Positions 19,651 through 29,437 are shown, counted from the first letter of the stretch. The stretch is 64,000 nucleotides of DNA from Gp6-AA40 sp963741135 (GCA_963741135.1 CAVUHC010000007.1:558001-622000); one strand, 5' to 3'. Notes: generated from the letters alone by a model not told the origin. Numbers and translations: made by a program.

Positions 19651-20880
19651 TCAGTTCGTGGCCGACGGGGACACGCCTTTGAACAGGAACCTCTGCCCGC
19701 GCTTCGCGTTGTTGCCCTCGCCCGTGTAGAGATTCCCCTGCGCGTCCGCCGCAAGCGTGTGCATCCAGTGCCACTGTCCGGCGTTGCGACCGCGGCGGCC
19801 AAACTTGCCGATGATCTGAAGCGTCTTGCGATCCAGGACCCAGATGTGCTGATTGCTGCCGTCAGCGCTGTAGAGGAACTGCTGCTCGGGGTCGGGCGAG
19901 AACGCGAAATCGGAGACCGTGCCCTGGCCGCCGGTCTTCGGCTCGATGAACTGTTCCTTCACGAAGGTCCCGTCCAGCTGAAACACCTGCATCCGGTTGT
20001 TGACCCGGTCGGCCACGTAGACGAGGTCGTCGTTCGAGATCCGCACGCTGTGCACGGTCGAGAACTGTTGGGGAGGTGTCGTCGCTTTACCGCTGGGGAT
20101 TCCGGGCACACTGTCATCGGGCCTCTTCCCGTACGCCCCCCAGTGCCGCTTGTAAGCGCCCGTGTCCGCATCGAAGACGATGACCCGGCGGTGGCCGTAC
20201 CCGTCAGAGATGAATACCTCGTTGGTCCTTGGATGCACGAACGCGTTGGTCGCGGTGAATAGCACTGTCGTGTCATTGCTGTTAGGTTTCTCGCCATCCT
20301 TGCGCCGACGGCCAATCCGCAGGAGGAGTTGTCCGGTCTTGGAGAACTTCAGGACCTGACCGTCGTGATCGCCGTTGCCCGCCACCCACACGTTGTCCTT
20401 GTAGTCGACGAATAGTCCATGCTCGTTCTCCGGCCAGTCCGGTCCCTGCCTGGGGCCTCCCAGGCCGCCCCAGGACCGCACCACTTGCCCGGCTTGATCG
20501 AACTCGATCACGGGCGGCGCCGGCACGCAGCACTCCACGCCAGAACCCCAGTTCGTCGAGATCTCGTCATCCACGACGCTCGCGGGGCGCTGGAGCATCC
20601 ACATGTGACCGTCTTTGGTGCCGTACAGCGCGGTCGTGTGCCCGATGAGCCAGTTCTCGTGAGCCTGAGGCCAAGAAGGGTCTATGTCGAATCTGGGTAC
20701 AGGTCCCCGCCAGGCAGGGTCCGCCTGGAACATGAGTGCGTAACCCGTCGGTTGCGTTGACGACTGTTCGGGCGCCGTCGCCTGCACAGCGGCCGGCGCG
20801 GTGCTGCACCCAGTCTGTCCCATGCCCATCGCGACGGCGAGTGCGAGGAAACTCGTGGCGGTCGGAATTCTGCGTCTCAT
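19651..20880 (-). CDS. NHL-type six-bladed beta-propeller lipoprotein
   Basis: A 409-residue exported propeller. The lipoprotein signal ends GMGQTGC. Blades carry repeating motifs such as GLFVDYKDNVWVAGN, NEVFISDGYGHRRVIVFD and DLVYVADRVNNRMQVF, typical of NHL repeats. Such proteins bind ligands or act as lactonases. The start (20880) has AAGGAGA upstream and gives a good signal; a longer frame upstream has none. It is transcribed divergently from the amidohydrolase gene at 20968. A close paralogue lies at 34249-35394. Confidence 0.9.
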   Translation of the reverse strand: MRRRIPTATSFLALAVAMGMGQTGCSTAPAAVQATAPEQSSTQPTGYALMFQADPAWRGPVPRFDIDPSWPQAHENWLIGHTTALYGTKDGHMWMLQRPASVVDDEISTNWGSGVECCVPAPPVIEFDQAGQVVRSWGGLGGPRQGPDWPENEHGLFVDYKDNVWVAGNGDHDGQVLKFSKTGQLLLRIGRRRKDGEKPNSNDTTVLFTATNAFVHPRTNEVFISDGYGHRRVIVFDADTGAYKRHWGAYGKRPDDSVPGIPSGKATTPPQQFSTVHSVRISNDDLVYVADRVNNRMQVFQLDGTFVKEQFIEPKTGGQGTVSDFAFSPDPEQQFLYSADGSNQHIWVLDRKTLQIIGKFGRRGRNAGQWHWMHTLAADAQGNLYTGEGNNAKRGQRFLFKGVSPSATN

Positions 20881-20954
20881 CGCCGTCTCCTTGTAGTGCG
20901 TGATGTCGGAAACCGCCGTCATATGCGGAGGGTAGGGACAGCCGAAAGGATTCA

Positions 20955-20960
20955 TATACT
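20955..20960 (+). promoter_or_regulatory. Possible -10 element TATACT for the amidohydrolase gene
   Basis: TATACT ends seven bases before the ATG at 20968, so a transcript from it would be nearly leaderless. AAGGTG lies between them. No clear -35 box was found, and the divergent propeller gene starts only 87 bases away. Confidence 0.3.
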
Positions 20961-20967
20961 AAGGTGT

Positions 20968-21915
20968 ATGTTGACTCGGCGCCAGGCCCTCATTCGTGCG
21001 GCCGCCGCTGGAGCCGGCGTGCTCGTCAGAGGCGCGAGTGACGCATTCGCCGCCGCTGCGCAACAAACGTTCCCACCTGCCTCACAGCCCGCCACGCCGG
21101 TGAACTTCGAGGTGCCGCGGGGCGCCTCCGATTGTCATCTGCACATCATCGATCCGCGGCGCTTTCCGTTCGCTGAAAGTTCGGGGCGCGAATCGGCCTC
21201 GGTCGAGCAATCGCGTGCGCTGCATCGAGCGCTGCACATTGATCGCGTCGTGCTGATCCAATCGGGCTCCTACGGTGCCGACAACAGCTGTCTACTCGAC
21301 GCGCTCCAGCGGCTTGGCTCGAGGGCGCGCGGTGTCGTCGTTGTGACTGACAAGACATCTGATGCCCAACTTGATGAGTGGGATCGCGCCGGCATTCGCG
21401 GCACGAGGCTCTCAGGCGGCGAAGGCATCAGCGCGTCGCCTGACGACCGCAGGCGCCTGCAGTCAGCAGTTCAACGGCTCGCCGGTCGCAGGTGGCATGT
21501 CAACACCGCGGTCCAGTTCTCGGCGCTGGAAGGCCTCCAGGACGTGCTCATGACATCCCCAGTGCCTGTGGTCATCGACCACTTCGCTGCGGCTCAGGCA
21601 TCGCGCGGCGTCCAGCAACCTGGTTTCGAGGTGTTGTTGAACCTCGTCCGATCGGGCCGGATTTACCTCAAACTTTCGAGAGAGCACAACGTTTCGACAC
21701 AGGCGCCGGATTATCCGGACGTCGCACCTCTCGCCAGGGCGCTGATCGCCGCGAACCCGCAGCGCATTCTGTGGGCCACGGACTGGCCGCACGTCAACGG
21801 GCCCAAGGGAGTGGATGACGGTCGTATCTTCAACCAGTTCGCGTCCTGGGTTCCGGATCCTGCGCAGCGCAAAACCGTATTGGTGGACAACCCCGCCCGG
21901 CTCTACGGATTCTGA
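20968..21915 (+). CDS. Exported amidohydrolase-2 family (dicarboxylate lactonase-like) protein
   Basis: A 315-residue TIM-barrel metal hydrolase with a Tat-like leader (LTRRQALIRAAAAG). The N-terminal HxH is in DCHLHI, then VIDHFAAAQ supplies a further His, and ATDWPHVN carries the catalytic Asp. This pattern matches the 2-pyrone-4,6-dicarboxylate lactonase group, which opens lactone rings in aromatic degradation; the exact substrate is not known. It is read divergently from the propeller gene. Confidence 0.88.
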   Translation: MLTRRQALIRAAAAGAGVLVRGASDAFAAAAQQTFPPASQPATPVNFEVPRGASDCHLHIIDPRRFPFAESSGRESASVEQSRALHRALHIDRVVLIQSGSYGADNSCLLDALQRLGSRARGVVVVTDKTSDAQLDEWDRAGIRGTRLSGGEGISASPDDRRRLQSAVQRLAGRRWHVNTAVQFSALEGLQDVLMTSPVPVVIDHFAAAQASRGVQQPGFEVLLNLVRSGRIYLKLSREHNVSTQAPDYPDVAPLARALIAANPQRILWATDWPHVNGPKGVDDGRIFNQFASWVPDPAQRKTVLVDNPARLYGF

Positions 21916-22105
21916 GGCGCGTCGAGCACGCGAATGTGCACCCGAGACGCGGGTTTGCAGGCTTGACGTCAAATTCAGGAATTGGTAAGGTCGCGCCGTT
22001 TCCACCTAATTCTTAACGTTATAGCCCACGCTCTGGTCTTAGCCCGTCGTCTCCCGTAGGTTACCGAGCCCGTCGTTTCGAGGGATAGGTCAGAAGAGGA
22101 GAGAT

Positions 22106-23083
22106 ATGACGCTATCAGCTGGCTGCCGTGTGTGGCGTTCGTGTGTCTTCGTCACGTGGATGATGCTGATGACCGCTTCGTCGGTCTTCGCGCAGGCCAC
22201 GAGCACTTTTATCGGCCGCGTCCTCGATCAGGGCGACGCGGTCCTGCCTGGAGTGACCGTCACGGCGACCAACGCGAACACGGGCGTAGCGCGTACGACG
22301 GTGACCAACGGAGAGGGTGTCTACAACATGCCGGGGCTCGATCCCGGCGTCTACGACGTCAAAACGGATCTCCAGGGATTCGCCCCCGGGGCGCGGAATC
22401 GCGTGACGCTGGGGCTCAACGCGACGCTCACACTTGACTTCAAGCTCGCTCTTTCGGGGGTGCAGGAGTCGCTCACCGTGACGGGCGATGCCCCGCTGAT
22501 CGAAACCACGCAGTCGAAGTTTGCGTCGAGCATCGAGACGAAGGAGCTCGAGAATCTGCCGATGATCACGCGCAGCGTCAATGGGATGCTGGCGCTGCTC
22601 CCCGGCGCGTCGCCGATGACCCCGACCGATTCGACCAAGCGGAATGTCGGGAGCGTGTCTTACGGCGGGAACTCGGGCACGAGCATGAGCGTGAGCGTCG
22701 ACGGCGCGGACAACCGGGACAACCGCCAGGGCGCGACGTTGATGAACTTCACGCTCGAGAGCCTCGAGCAATTCCAGCTCGCCACGAGTCAGTTCAGCGC
22801 GGCGGACGGGAAAACAGGCGGCGTCGCGGTGTCGATGATCACGAAGGCGGGGACCAACGTGTTCCACGGCTCAGGGTTTCTCTATGCTCGGGACAAGGCG
22901 CTGACCGCGAAGGACTACTTCACGGCGCGCGACGGTCGAGACGAGGTCCCCTTCAACCGCCAGCAGTGGGGCGGCTCGCTCGGTGGCCCGCTGCTGCGCA
23001 ACCGGATGTTCTTTTTCGGCGCTTTCGAATTTGTCAACCAGCAAACCAGCGTGCCCGGTACCGGACCGTCAGTTCAACGATGA
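22106..23083 (+). pseudogene. Truncated TonB-dependent receptor (Oar-type)
   Basis: The first 320 residues of an outer-membrane transporter: signal peptide, a carboxypeptidase-like domain (residues 32-115, GRVLDQGDAVLPGVTVTATN), and the plug (ESLTVTGDAPLIETTQS onward) with the start of the barrel (GGSLGGPLLRNRMFFFGAFE). Family members are about 1000-1200 residues. After VNQQTSVPG, at about 23057, the sequence loses similarity and stops. The gene cannot make a barrel. AGAGGAGAG precedes the ATG, so it may still be translated. Confidence 0.85.
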
Positions 23084-23159
23084 CGCGACTCGAGTTGTCC
23101 GGCGGCGAATGCGACAACATACACATATTCTGGAATGCCGTGACCGGTCGTCTTGACTG

Positions 23160-23597
23160 ATGGCGTCGGTGATGGGTGCTGAACCGGAACGTAGTCGGAT
23201 CGTACAGGCCATAGAACGGGCGATGCATTCATTCGAGGCCGCTGAACGCGCGCTCGACGCCGACGGTCTCGTTCGCCACTTTGCTGACGTGCCAGGTTTT
23301 CATGTCTACAACGACGGCGTGCTGTTGTCGTACGAAGCCATGACGGCCGGTGTTCGGAGCGCCTTTCCGACTCTACGTTCGATCGATGGCGGGTTCAGCA
23401 ACGTGCAGATCATGGTTCTTGCACCCGATGCCGCGCTTGTGACTTCGAAATTTCAGGAGACTGTCACCGACGGCGCTGGAGCGCAGATGCGGCAACATGG
23501 TGCGGCGTCTTGGCTATGGCGACACATCGATGGAGAGTGGCAAATCGTATTTGGCCACGTCGACCATTACCCTGGCAGCTCAATAGACGCTGTCTGA
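23160..23597 (+). CDS. SnoaL/DUF4440-like protein
   Basis: A 145-residue cystatin-like (NTF2) fold protein. FHVYNDGVLLSYEAMTAGV and the C-terminal WLWRHIDGEWQIVFGHVDHY pattern are typical of the SnoaL/DUF4440 group of small enzymes or binding proteins. No leader is present. A second ATG at 23172 could be the true start. A tiny membrane-protein gene follows directly. Confidence 0.8.
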   Translation: MASVMGAEPERSRIVQAIERAMHSFEAAERALDADGLVRHFADVPGFHVYNDGVLLSYEAMTAGVRSAFPTLRSIDGGFSNVQIMVLAPDAALVTSKFQETVTDGAGAQMRQHGAASWLWRHIDGEWQIVFGHVDHYPGSSIDAV

Positions 23598-23600
23598 CAA

Positions 23601-23840
23601 TTGATTCGACTCTTGCGTTTCTTGTTGACGGCTTTCCTGTCTGTAGGGTGGGTAGTTCCGCTCGTCCTTGCGCTGACATGGACGAGCCAGGGTTCCGAAC
23701 TTCTGGCCAGAGGAACGCTTGTCGAGAACTCGTTTCCCTATTTTGCTGCGGCCCGTCAGGCGGCGTACGTGTGCGGTGTGTGGGCGGCGGTCGCAGGTGC
23801 CCTTTGGATCGGGGTATGGCAAATGAAAAAGACTGCCTGA
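23601..23840 (+). CDS. Small two-helix membrane protein
   Basis: A 79-residue protein with two hydrophobic helices (residues 5-25 and 53-73) separated by a short polar loop. It starts at TTG 23601, four bases after the upstream stop, so it is probably translationally coupled to the SnoaL-like gene. The family is not recognised. Confidence 0.6.
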   Translation: MIRLLRFLLTAFLSVGWVVPLVLALTWTSQGSELLARGTLVENSFPYFAAARQAAYVCGVWAAVAGALWIGVWQMKKTA

Positions 23841-23908
23841 CCACACGCTGCGCCCGGGCTCGACGCCTGTTGTATGCTTCCCGCCACCTACTTCAAAGGA
23901 GGCTGCTC

Positions 23909-25587
23909 GTGCGCGGTTGCCTCTCGTACGTGATTCTCTCGCTCGTTCTTGTTGCAGGAGCCACGCCGGCATCGGCGCAAGACGTCGACACGATTCTCGT
24001 CAACGGCAAGATCCTGACGGTCGATCCGCAGTTCGCAGTCCGCAGCGCGCTCGCCGTGCGCGAAGGCAGGATCGTCGCACTCGGGAGCGACGCCGGATGT
24101 CCGCAGGCTCGCAGGTCCGAAGACGCGCACGATCGATCTCCAGGGACGCACGGTCATTCCCGGGCTGATCGATTCCCACATGCACGCGACACGCGCGGCC
24201 CTGAGCTTCAGCACCGAGGTGAACTGGATTGGCGCTGCGTCGCTCGCCGACGCATTGAATCGCGTTCACGAGGCTTCGCTGAGAGCCAAGCCTGGTGCGT
24301 GGCTCATCGTCGTGACGCCTCCAGCCACGCTCGACACGTTCAAGGAACGCCGTCGTCCGACGCAGGCGGAGCTCGTCGCCGCCGCGCCGAACCATCCGGT
24401 CTACGTGCAGCTCGCGTACGGGTGGGCGATGATGACGCCGCTCGCGCTCAAGGCGCTCAACATCAACAGCGACGCCGATCTGCCGAAGGGAAACACGCTG
24501 GAACGGAACGCTGACGGCAAACACGGCGCTGTCACGGGCAATCTGGTCGAGCTGTTCGATCGCCTGCCGAAGCCGACGTTCGACGAGCAGGTCGCTGGAA
24601 CGAAAGCGTTCTTCCGCGAGCTCAATCGACTCGGCCTGACGGGCGTCGTCGATCCGGGCGGCAACAACGTGACGCCGCGCGAGTATCAGGCGCTCTTCAA
24701 GGTCTGGCGCGACGGACAGCTGACGGTGCGCGTGGCCTACAGCCTGTGCGGCATGACGGACGGCTCCGAGTTCGCCGAATACCAGAACTACCTCGCGATG
24801 ATGCCGCAGGGGTTCGGCGACGACATGCTGCATTTCAACGGCCTCGGCGAGCGCGATCACGTGGGCGATGAATGGCGATCAACGGCATCCCTCCGGAGGC
24901 GGACAAGGAGAAGTACTACGAGATCGTGCGCTGGGCCGCGCAGCGAGGCCTGACGGTGACGATGCACTGGAACACCGACGCGAATGTCGACCAGCTCCTG
25001 GGCATCTGGGAGCGGGTCAACAGGGAGTTCCCGATCGCCCCATTGCGGTGGACGATTGCCCATCTCAACGACGCGTCGCCGCAGACGCTTCAGCGCATGA
25101 AGACGCTTGGGATCGGCTGGACCGTGCAGGACGCGATGTACAACTCCAGTGACGACGTCCTGAAGCGCGACGGAGGCGAGCGTGTTCGTCGTCAGCCGCC
25201 GGTCGTGACCGGCAGCAAGATCGGTGTCGTCGATTGGCGCTGGCACCGACGCGCACCGGGTCTCCACCTACAACCCGTTCACCGTGCTCCAGTGGTTCCT
25301 CGACGGAAAGAACGCGGGCGGCACCGCCCTCCGCGGACCAGAGGAGACGCCGAGCCGCGCTGATGCGCTTCGCTTCTACACCGCGGGCAGCGCGTGGGTC
25401 TCGCATGACGAAGTCACGCGCGGCTCTCTCGAGGTCGGCAAGCTCGCCGACCTTGCCGTGTTGTCGAAGGACTACATGACGCGTGCCGGTCGATCAGATT
25501 GGCGGAATCGAATCGGTGCTGACGATGGTGGGCGGCAAGGTCGTGTACGCCGCCGGACCGTACAAAGCGCTCGACGGCGTCCACTGA
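23909..25587 (+). pseudogene. Exported amidohydrolase (YtcJ-like, amidohydrolase family 3), five +1 frameshifts
   Basis: Joined across breaks, this encodes a protein of about 557 residues: a signal peptide ending ATPASA, ILVNGKILTVD, the metal-binding HMHATR, a central THxx region, and C-terminal LEVGKLADLAVLSKDYMT. The family removes acyl groups from amides or acts on formamides, exported here. GTG 23909 has AAGGAGG upstream. The frame changes by +1 at about 24095, 24855, 24874, 25229 and 25482; each time the family sequence resumes without loss. No stop codon interrupts the true frames. It is either a recent pseudogene or a clean gene with extra bases in the sequence. Confidence 0.8.
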
Positions 25588-25634
25588 AACAGCACCATTC
25601 CTCTATTTTCGTGAAGCAGGCAGGGAGGCAGGCG

Positions 25635-26990
25635 ATGGGACGTAAGTCTGTGCTCGCAGCAGCGGTCGGGATGTTCCTGAGTGTGCTCTCGCTTTGGGCG
25701 CAGGCGCCGCCGGCACCGTGGCGCGGGGCCGGGGCGATACCGTGCATGGGTCCAGACGGCGGTGTCTATCAATGCCCTCCGGCTCCTCGAGTGATCGCGC
25801 TCCGCGCCGGCCGCCTCTTCGACAGCAAGACCGGTCAGATGTTGACGAGGCACGTCGTGCTTCTGTCGGGCGAGCGAATCACCGAGGTTGGACCGGAGGC
25901 TCACGTCAAGATTCCAGCGGGAGTTCAGGTGATCGACCTCAGCCAGGCGACGGTCCTGCCTGGCTTGATCGATGCGCATACGCACATGTTCAACACGCGC
26001 GGACCAAAGGCGACGACAGAAAGCTCAATGCTGATCGCCGTACAGAACGCGCAAGCGGACTTGCGGGCGGGTTTCACTGCAGCGCGTGACATGAGCTCGC
26101 ACGGCAACGGCTACGCCGACGTCGAGGTCCGCAATGCCATTAATCAGGGCCGCTTCGATGGCCCCAGGTATCAAGTGTCGACCCTGGGTATCGTGTGGGG
26201 GGCATCAGCGCCGAATCCCGCCACTCCGGAGAACCCATTGGCCAGCACGGTGATTCGGTCTGCCGAAGAAGGGCGCGCAGCCGTGCGCGAGCAGATCGGA
26301 CGCGGGGCGGATTGGATCAAGCTGTTTCCGACGGGCGGGTACTCCTTCAACGCCACGGGCCAGGCCCAATACGTGCTGACCTATCCATTGCCTGTCCTTC
26401 AAGCGCTGATTGACGAAACGCATCGTCTCGGCAAGAAGGCCGCCTGCCATGTCCTCGGGGGCGAAGGCCAGAAGAACTCCATCATCGCCGGCTGCGACAC
26501 CATCGAGCACGCTTTTGGCCTGGACCAGGAGCAAGCCAACATGATGGTCGCCAAGGGGCTGTACTACGATCCGACCCTTCAGCGATACATCGAGCCCTAC
26601 ATGGACGATAACGATGCCAAGAACACCGGCGGCAAGTACCGGATGATCCCCATCTTTGAGAAGGCCGTTTCGATGGCGGCCGCCACCAGGGGACTCAAGA
26701 TCATGATGGGCAGTGGAGCTGATGGCTCAACCTATCCTCATGGAACGCAGGCGCTCGATTTCGAGAAGCTGGTCAAGCGCGCGGGTTTGACCCCGGCAAG
26801 AGCCATCCAGAGTGGGTCCATGATCAATGCAGAAATCATGGGATGGCAGGATCAGATCGGGTCCATCGACAAGGGCAAGTACGCTGATCTGATCGCCGTG
26901 TCCGGCGACCCGCTGGCCGACATCACCGAGCTCCAACGAGTGAGATTTGTGATGAAGGGGGGAAAAGTCATCAGGAACGAATTGCGCTGA
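25635..26990 (+). CDS. Exported amidohydrolase (imidazolonepropionase-like)
   Basis: A 451-residue secreted metal-dependent hydrolase. A signal peptide ends at SLWAQA. Motifs in order: GLIDAHTHM (HxH), KLFPTGGYS for the carboxylated-Lys region, CHVLGG, IEHAFG and MMGSGADGS with the catalytic Asp, then SIDKGKYADLIAVSGDPL. This is the composite-domain amidohydrolase type, often prolidase- or imidazolonepropionase-like. GGGAGG lies seven bases before ATG 25635. It directly follows a different amidohydrolase that is frameshifted; this one is intact. Confidence 0.9.
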   Translation: MGRKSVLAAAVGMFLSVLSLWAQAPPAPWRGAGAIPCMGPDGGVYQCPPAPRVIALRAGRLFDSKTGQMLTRHVVLLSGERITEVGPEAHVKIPAGVQVIDLSQATVLPGLIDAHTHMFNTRGPKATTESSMLIAVQNAQADLRAGFTAARDMSSHGNGYADVEVRNAINQGRFDGPRYQVSTLGIVWGASAPNPATPENPLASTVIRSAEEGRAAVREQIGRGADWIKLFPTGGYSFNATGQAQYVLTYPLPVLQALIDETHRLGKKAACHVLGGEGQKNSIIAGCDTIEHAFGLDQEQANMMVAKGLYYDPTLQRYIEPYMDDNDAKNTGGKYRMIPIFEKAVSMAAATRGLKIMMGSGADGSTYPHGTQALDFEKLVKRAGLTPARAIQSGSMINAEIMGWQDQIGSIDKGKYADLIAVSGDPLADITELQRVRFVMKGGKVIRNELR

Positions 26991-27089
26991 TGGCGATGTC
27001 GGAGTTCGGGGACCAGCAACTGACCGGCGAAGACCGAGGCTACGCGGGCTCCAGGTTCAAAGAGGTCGTCGACCCCGCTTCGAACGGCG

Positions 27090-27449
27090 AACTTCATCAC
27101 GCAGGACGACATTGGTGGCTCCGATACCGAGTTCATCAACGCCGTCGAATTGCGCAACGCTCCCGATACAACACTGTCTCGACGAGGTAGTGGCGCTCCA
27201 ACCGCAACGATCCGGCCACCGCCACGCGAGTCGACGGCAAGAAGGTGCGGTGAGGGGAGCCGGGTGAAGGTCGTTCTCTTCGGGGCCACCGGCATGGTCG
27301 GCGCTGGTGTCCTGCAGGAGTGTCTGATCGAGCCTCGCGTGACCGACGACTGAGGCAATCGGCCGGGCATGATTCGAGCGGTCGTGGATGGCTACGCGAA
27401 GCCTATTCTCGAAACAGAGGACATCAACCGACTGACCGTCACAGCCTGA
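27090..27449 (+). pseudogene. Gene remnants, including both ends of an NmrA/epimerase-like protein
   Basis: From 27264 (GTG, with GAGGGGAG upstream) the sequence encodes VKVVLFGATGMVGAGVLQEC, the nucleotide-binding start of an NAD(P)-dependent epimerase, and stops at 27353. Just after, another frame reads GMIRAVVDGYAKPILETEDI through to a stop at 27447, which looks like the C-terminus of the same family. About 150 residues between are missing. Upstream, 27090-27170 reads NFITQDDIGGSDTEFINAVE, a fragment of some other protein. The region is a graveyard of deletions. Confidence 0.6.
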
Positions 27450-27940
27450 CCTTGTTCCTGCGGTCTTGGGTCCGTCTTCCGTGTCCGGGCAGTCCTGCCG
27501 GCCATCCGCCGCCGGCTCCGCACGCCGGGAAATCGCGCTCGCTCATACCCCGACGCTGCGCGTCGACTAGTCGCTTCCTCGATGCGACATCCGTCACGCG
27601 GCACCAAACGTTCGAGCTGACTCGCCACAACCAGAACGCGTGGACGGAAGTCGACGCGGTGAATCGCTACGCGCGCTTTCCGGCATTTCTGCATCGGCGT
27701 GCTTCGCACGGCGGCTGCTGTCCGGCCGGACCGCCCGAACTGATCACCTCTAGGGCCTTTGAGTCGTGTGCTTGCGTGGCCGGGCCGCTGGGAGAGGCCG
27801 CATGTCCGAAGCAAAACCGTAGTTAGGCCGAAGGCCAACAAGGTTCGGCGCGCGACGGCGAAGCTCGGTTGCCCGGATCAAGCCGGTTTTGCGGCGGACA
27901 TGCCGCGTCTCACAGCGGCCAACTCAAGTGAGCTCCGCGA
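27450..27940. other. Non-coding stretch between gene remnants and the DUF6152 gene
   Basis: It holds the second copy of the dispersed repeat (27512-27568) and a lone GTTAGGC (27822-27828) that matches an attC R' box but lacks a stem. Otherwise I find no gene, terminator or promoter that I can support. Confidence 0.5.
27512..27568 (+). repeat. Dispersed repeat, copy 2
   Basis: Near-identical to 3129-3185: from GCCGGCTCCGCACGCCGGG to GCTGCGCGTCGACTA. It lies in the same orientation in a region of gene decay. Confidence 0.6.
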
Positions 27941-28363
27941 TCACTTCGCGACGGTACCGGACCCTCCATTACCGCCGGGAGGTGCAGACCCGCCGAGAAA
28001 CAGTCTTCGGCCATCCGTGAAGGTGAAATTCCTTCCGACGCCCTTGTTGGTCCCGTCCTTCGCCAGATAGCCTTCGATCAGGAGCTCCGCTCCAACCGAC
28101 AGCGTGTTCTTCGTCACGCCCAGCCGAATGAGCTGGTTCGGGCTCCCGCCTTCGATCAGCCAACTGACCACTTGGCCATCCGGGCCTTTCACGTCGATAT
28201 GGAACCACGAGTGGGGATTGATCATTTCCCACTTCGTGAGTGTTCCCTGCAGCTTCATGGGCTTGGTCACGTCAAATTCCGCCGAGAAGGCGTGATGCCC
28301 CCACACCGGCGCTGCCGCCAGCAGCAAACCGACCCCAACCACAACGGCTCTCGTCGTTCTCAT
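27941..28363 (-). CDS. Exported DUF6152 family protein
   Basis: A 140-residue secreted protein of unknown function. The signal peptide (1-22, ending APVWG) is followed directly by His-His, so the mature protein may start with two His. A second conserved motif NPHSWFHIDV lies near residue 50, then WLIEGGSPN. The family fold is probably a small OB-like barrel. It is the last gene of a minus-strand set behind two WEG-family genes, spaced 14 bases from the nearer; the same order recurs at 58425-60605. Confidence 0.85.
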   Translation of the reverse strand: MRTTRAVVVGVGLLLAAAPVWGHHAFSAEFDVTKPMKLQGTLTKWEMINPHSWFHIDVKGPDGQVVSWLIEGGSPNQLIRLGVTKNTLSVGAELLIEGYLAKDGTNKGVGRNFTFTDGRRLFLGGSAPPGGNGGSGTVAK

Positions 28364-28377
28364 AGACCTTCCCTCAT

Positions 28378-29415
28378 CTACTTCGACGTTTTGTTCGCGG
28401 CTTCCGCAGCTTTCTTCTCCTCGGCCCGGGCTCCGGCGAGAGTGTTATACAAGCCGTAATTGCCCTCGTGGCACGCGTGCTCGAACAGCGGGCCGATACT
28501 CTTCTTCCAGGGCGTCTCTGCGGTCCAGGGTTTTGCCCACGTCGCGGGATCGTCGACCGTGAATTGATAGCGCATCGTGTCCTCGGCCACGCGTGTGAAG
28601 CGCTCGGTGAGGCGCATGTTCTCGCTCGCTCCCTGGAACGCCGTCTTGTCGGTGAAATTCGTGGTCTCGATGACCAGCGTATTGCCCTCCCAACGGCCAC
28701 GCGAGCTTCCCATCATCTGGCGGACGTTTTGTGGCATCTGTGGACGCCCGTCCAGCGGGATGATGCGGACGTCATGGAGCATCTCGACGAGAATCATCAC
28801 GTATCCCGGAATCTGTACAAATTGATAATTGTTGTTATAGGCACCGGCAAGCATTGGAGGCCCGTCACGGTCCATGAGGATGCACCGTACGCTCAACGAC
28901 TGGTTCTGTACGGCGTCGGTGGCGGCACCCATTCGCTTTCTCGCCTCCGCGCGCTCGGCGGCTCTCTTCTGTCCTTCCGCTGTCATCGGAGGAATTCTCC
29001 CACCCGGCGGATCCACGATCATCGACGTGCGCAGGTTCAGCGCGAACCCCCCCTGGCTCCGGTCCAACCCGAACTGCGTAAAGTCATAGTGCACATCGAG
29101 GATGGTTCCGGGCTCGGTCTGCTCACCTTCGACGTCGGCTGCCTTCTTGATAAGTTCGAGCGCTTCCTCTGGTGTAAAAAACTCCTTGTTGACGTCCTTC
29201 GGCCGCTCGAGAGGCGTATATGTGGTGTTGGTCCAGAAGCCCTGCAGATCGGGCTGGCCATCCGGTGTACGCGGCGGAGTGTACGGCTTCGCCGGCGTTC
29301 CGTTCGTTTTCGCGGCGGCCGATGTCGCCTGGCCGGCTGCCGGCATGGCCGGCAACAACATGCCCGCGATCAGGACGATCAGACCGCTTGCTGAAACGAG
29401 AAATCGATGGTTCAT
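28378..29415 (-). CDS. Exported WEG-family protein (conserved hypothetical)
   Basis: A 345-residue secreted protein. After the signal peptide comes PDLQGFW, then a region with CILMDRDGPP, IPLDGRPQMPQ, RGRWEGNTLVIETTNF, a KTAFQG-type loop, MRLTERF, and TVDDPATWAKPW. Together with the proteins at 29438, 58425 and 59324 these define a family that I name after the WEG motif; I have no biochemical function for it. ATG 29415 is chosen for its GGGAG box; a start six codons further upstream is weaker. The C-terminus has a charged AEEKKAAEAANK tail. Confidence 0.85.
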   Translation of the reverse strand: MNHRFLVSASGLIVLIAGMLLPAMPAAGQATSAAAKTNGTPAKPYTPPRTPDGQPDLQGFWTNTTYTPLERPKDVNKEFFTPEEALELIKKAADVEGEQTEPGTILDVHYDFTQFGLDRSQGGFALNLRTSMIVDPPGGRIPPMTAEGQKRAAERAEARKRMGAATDAVQNQSLSVRCILMDRDGPPMLAGAYNNNYQFVQIPGYVMILVEMLHDVRIIPLDGRPQMPQNVRQMMGSSRGRWEGNTLVIETTNFTDKTAFQGASENMRLTERFTRVAEDTMRYQFTVDDPATWAKPWTAETPWKKSIGPLFEHACHEGNYGLYNTLAGARAEEKKAAEAANKTSK

Positions 29416-29437
29416 CTCGAATCTCCCTTTCACCTTG

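Noticed and set aside
22115..22867. Long minus-strand frame opposite the TonB receptor
   Set aside because: Arg/His-rich shadow of the plus-strand gene, with no start signal or family.
27822..27828. GTTAGGC as another attC box
   Set aside because: It is isolated, with no stem and no adjacent cassette-like gene.
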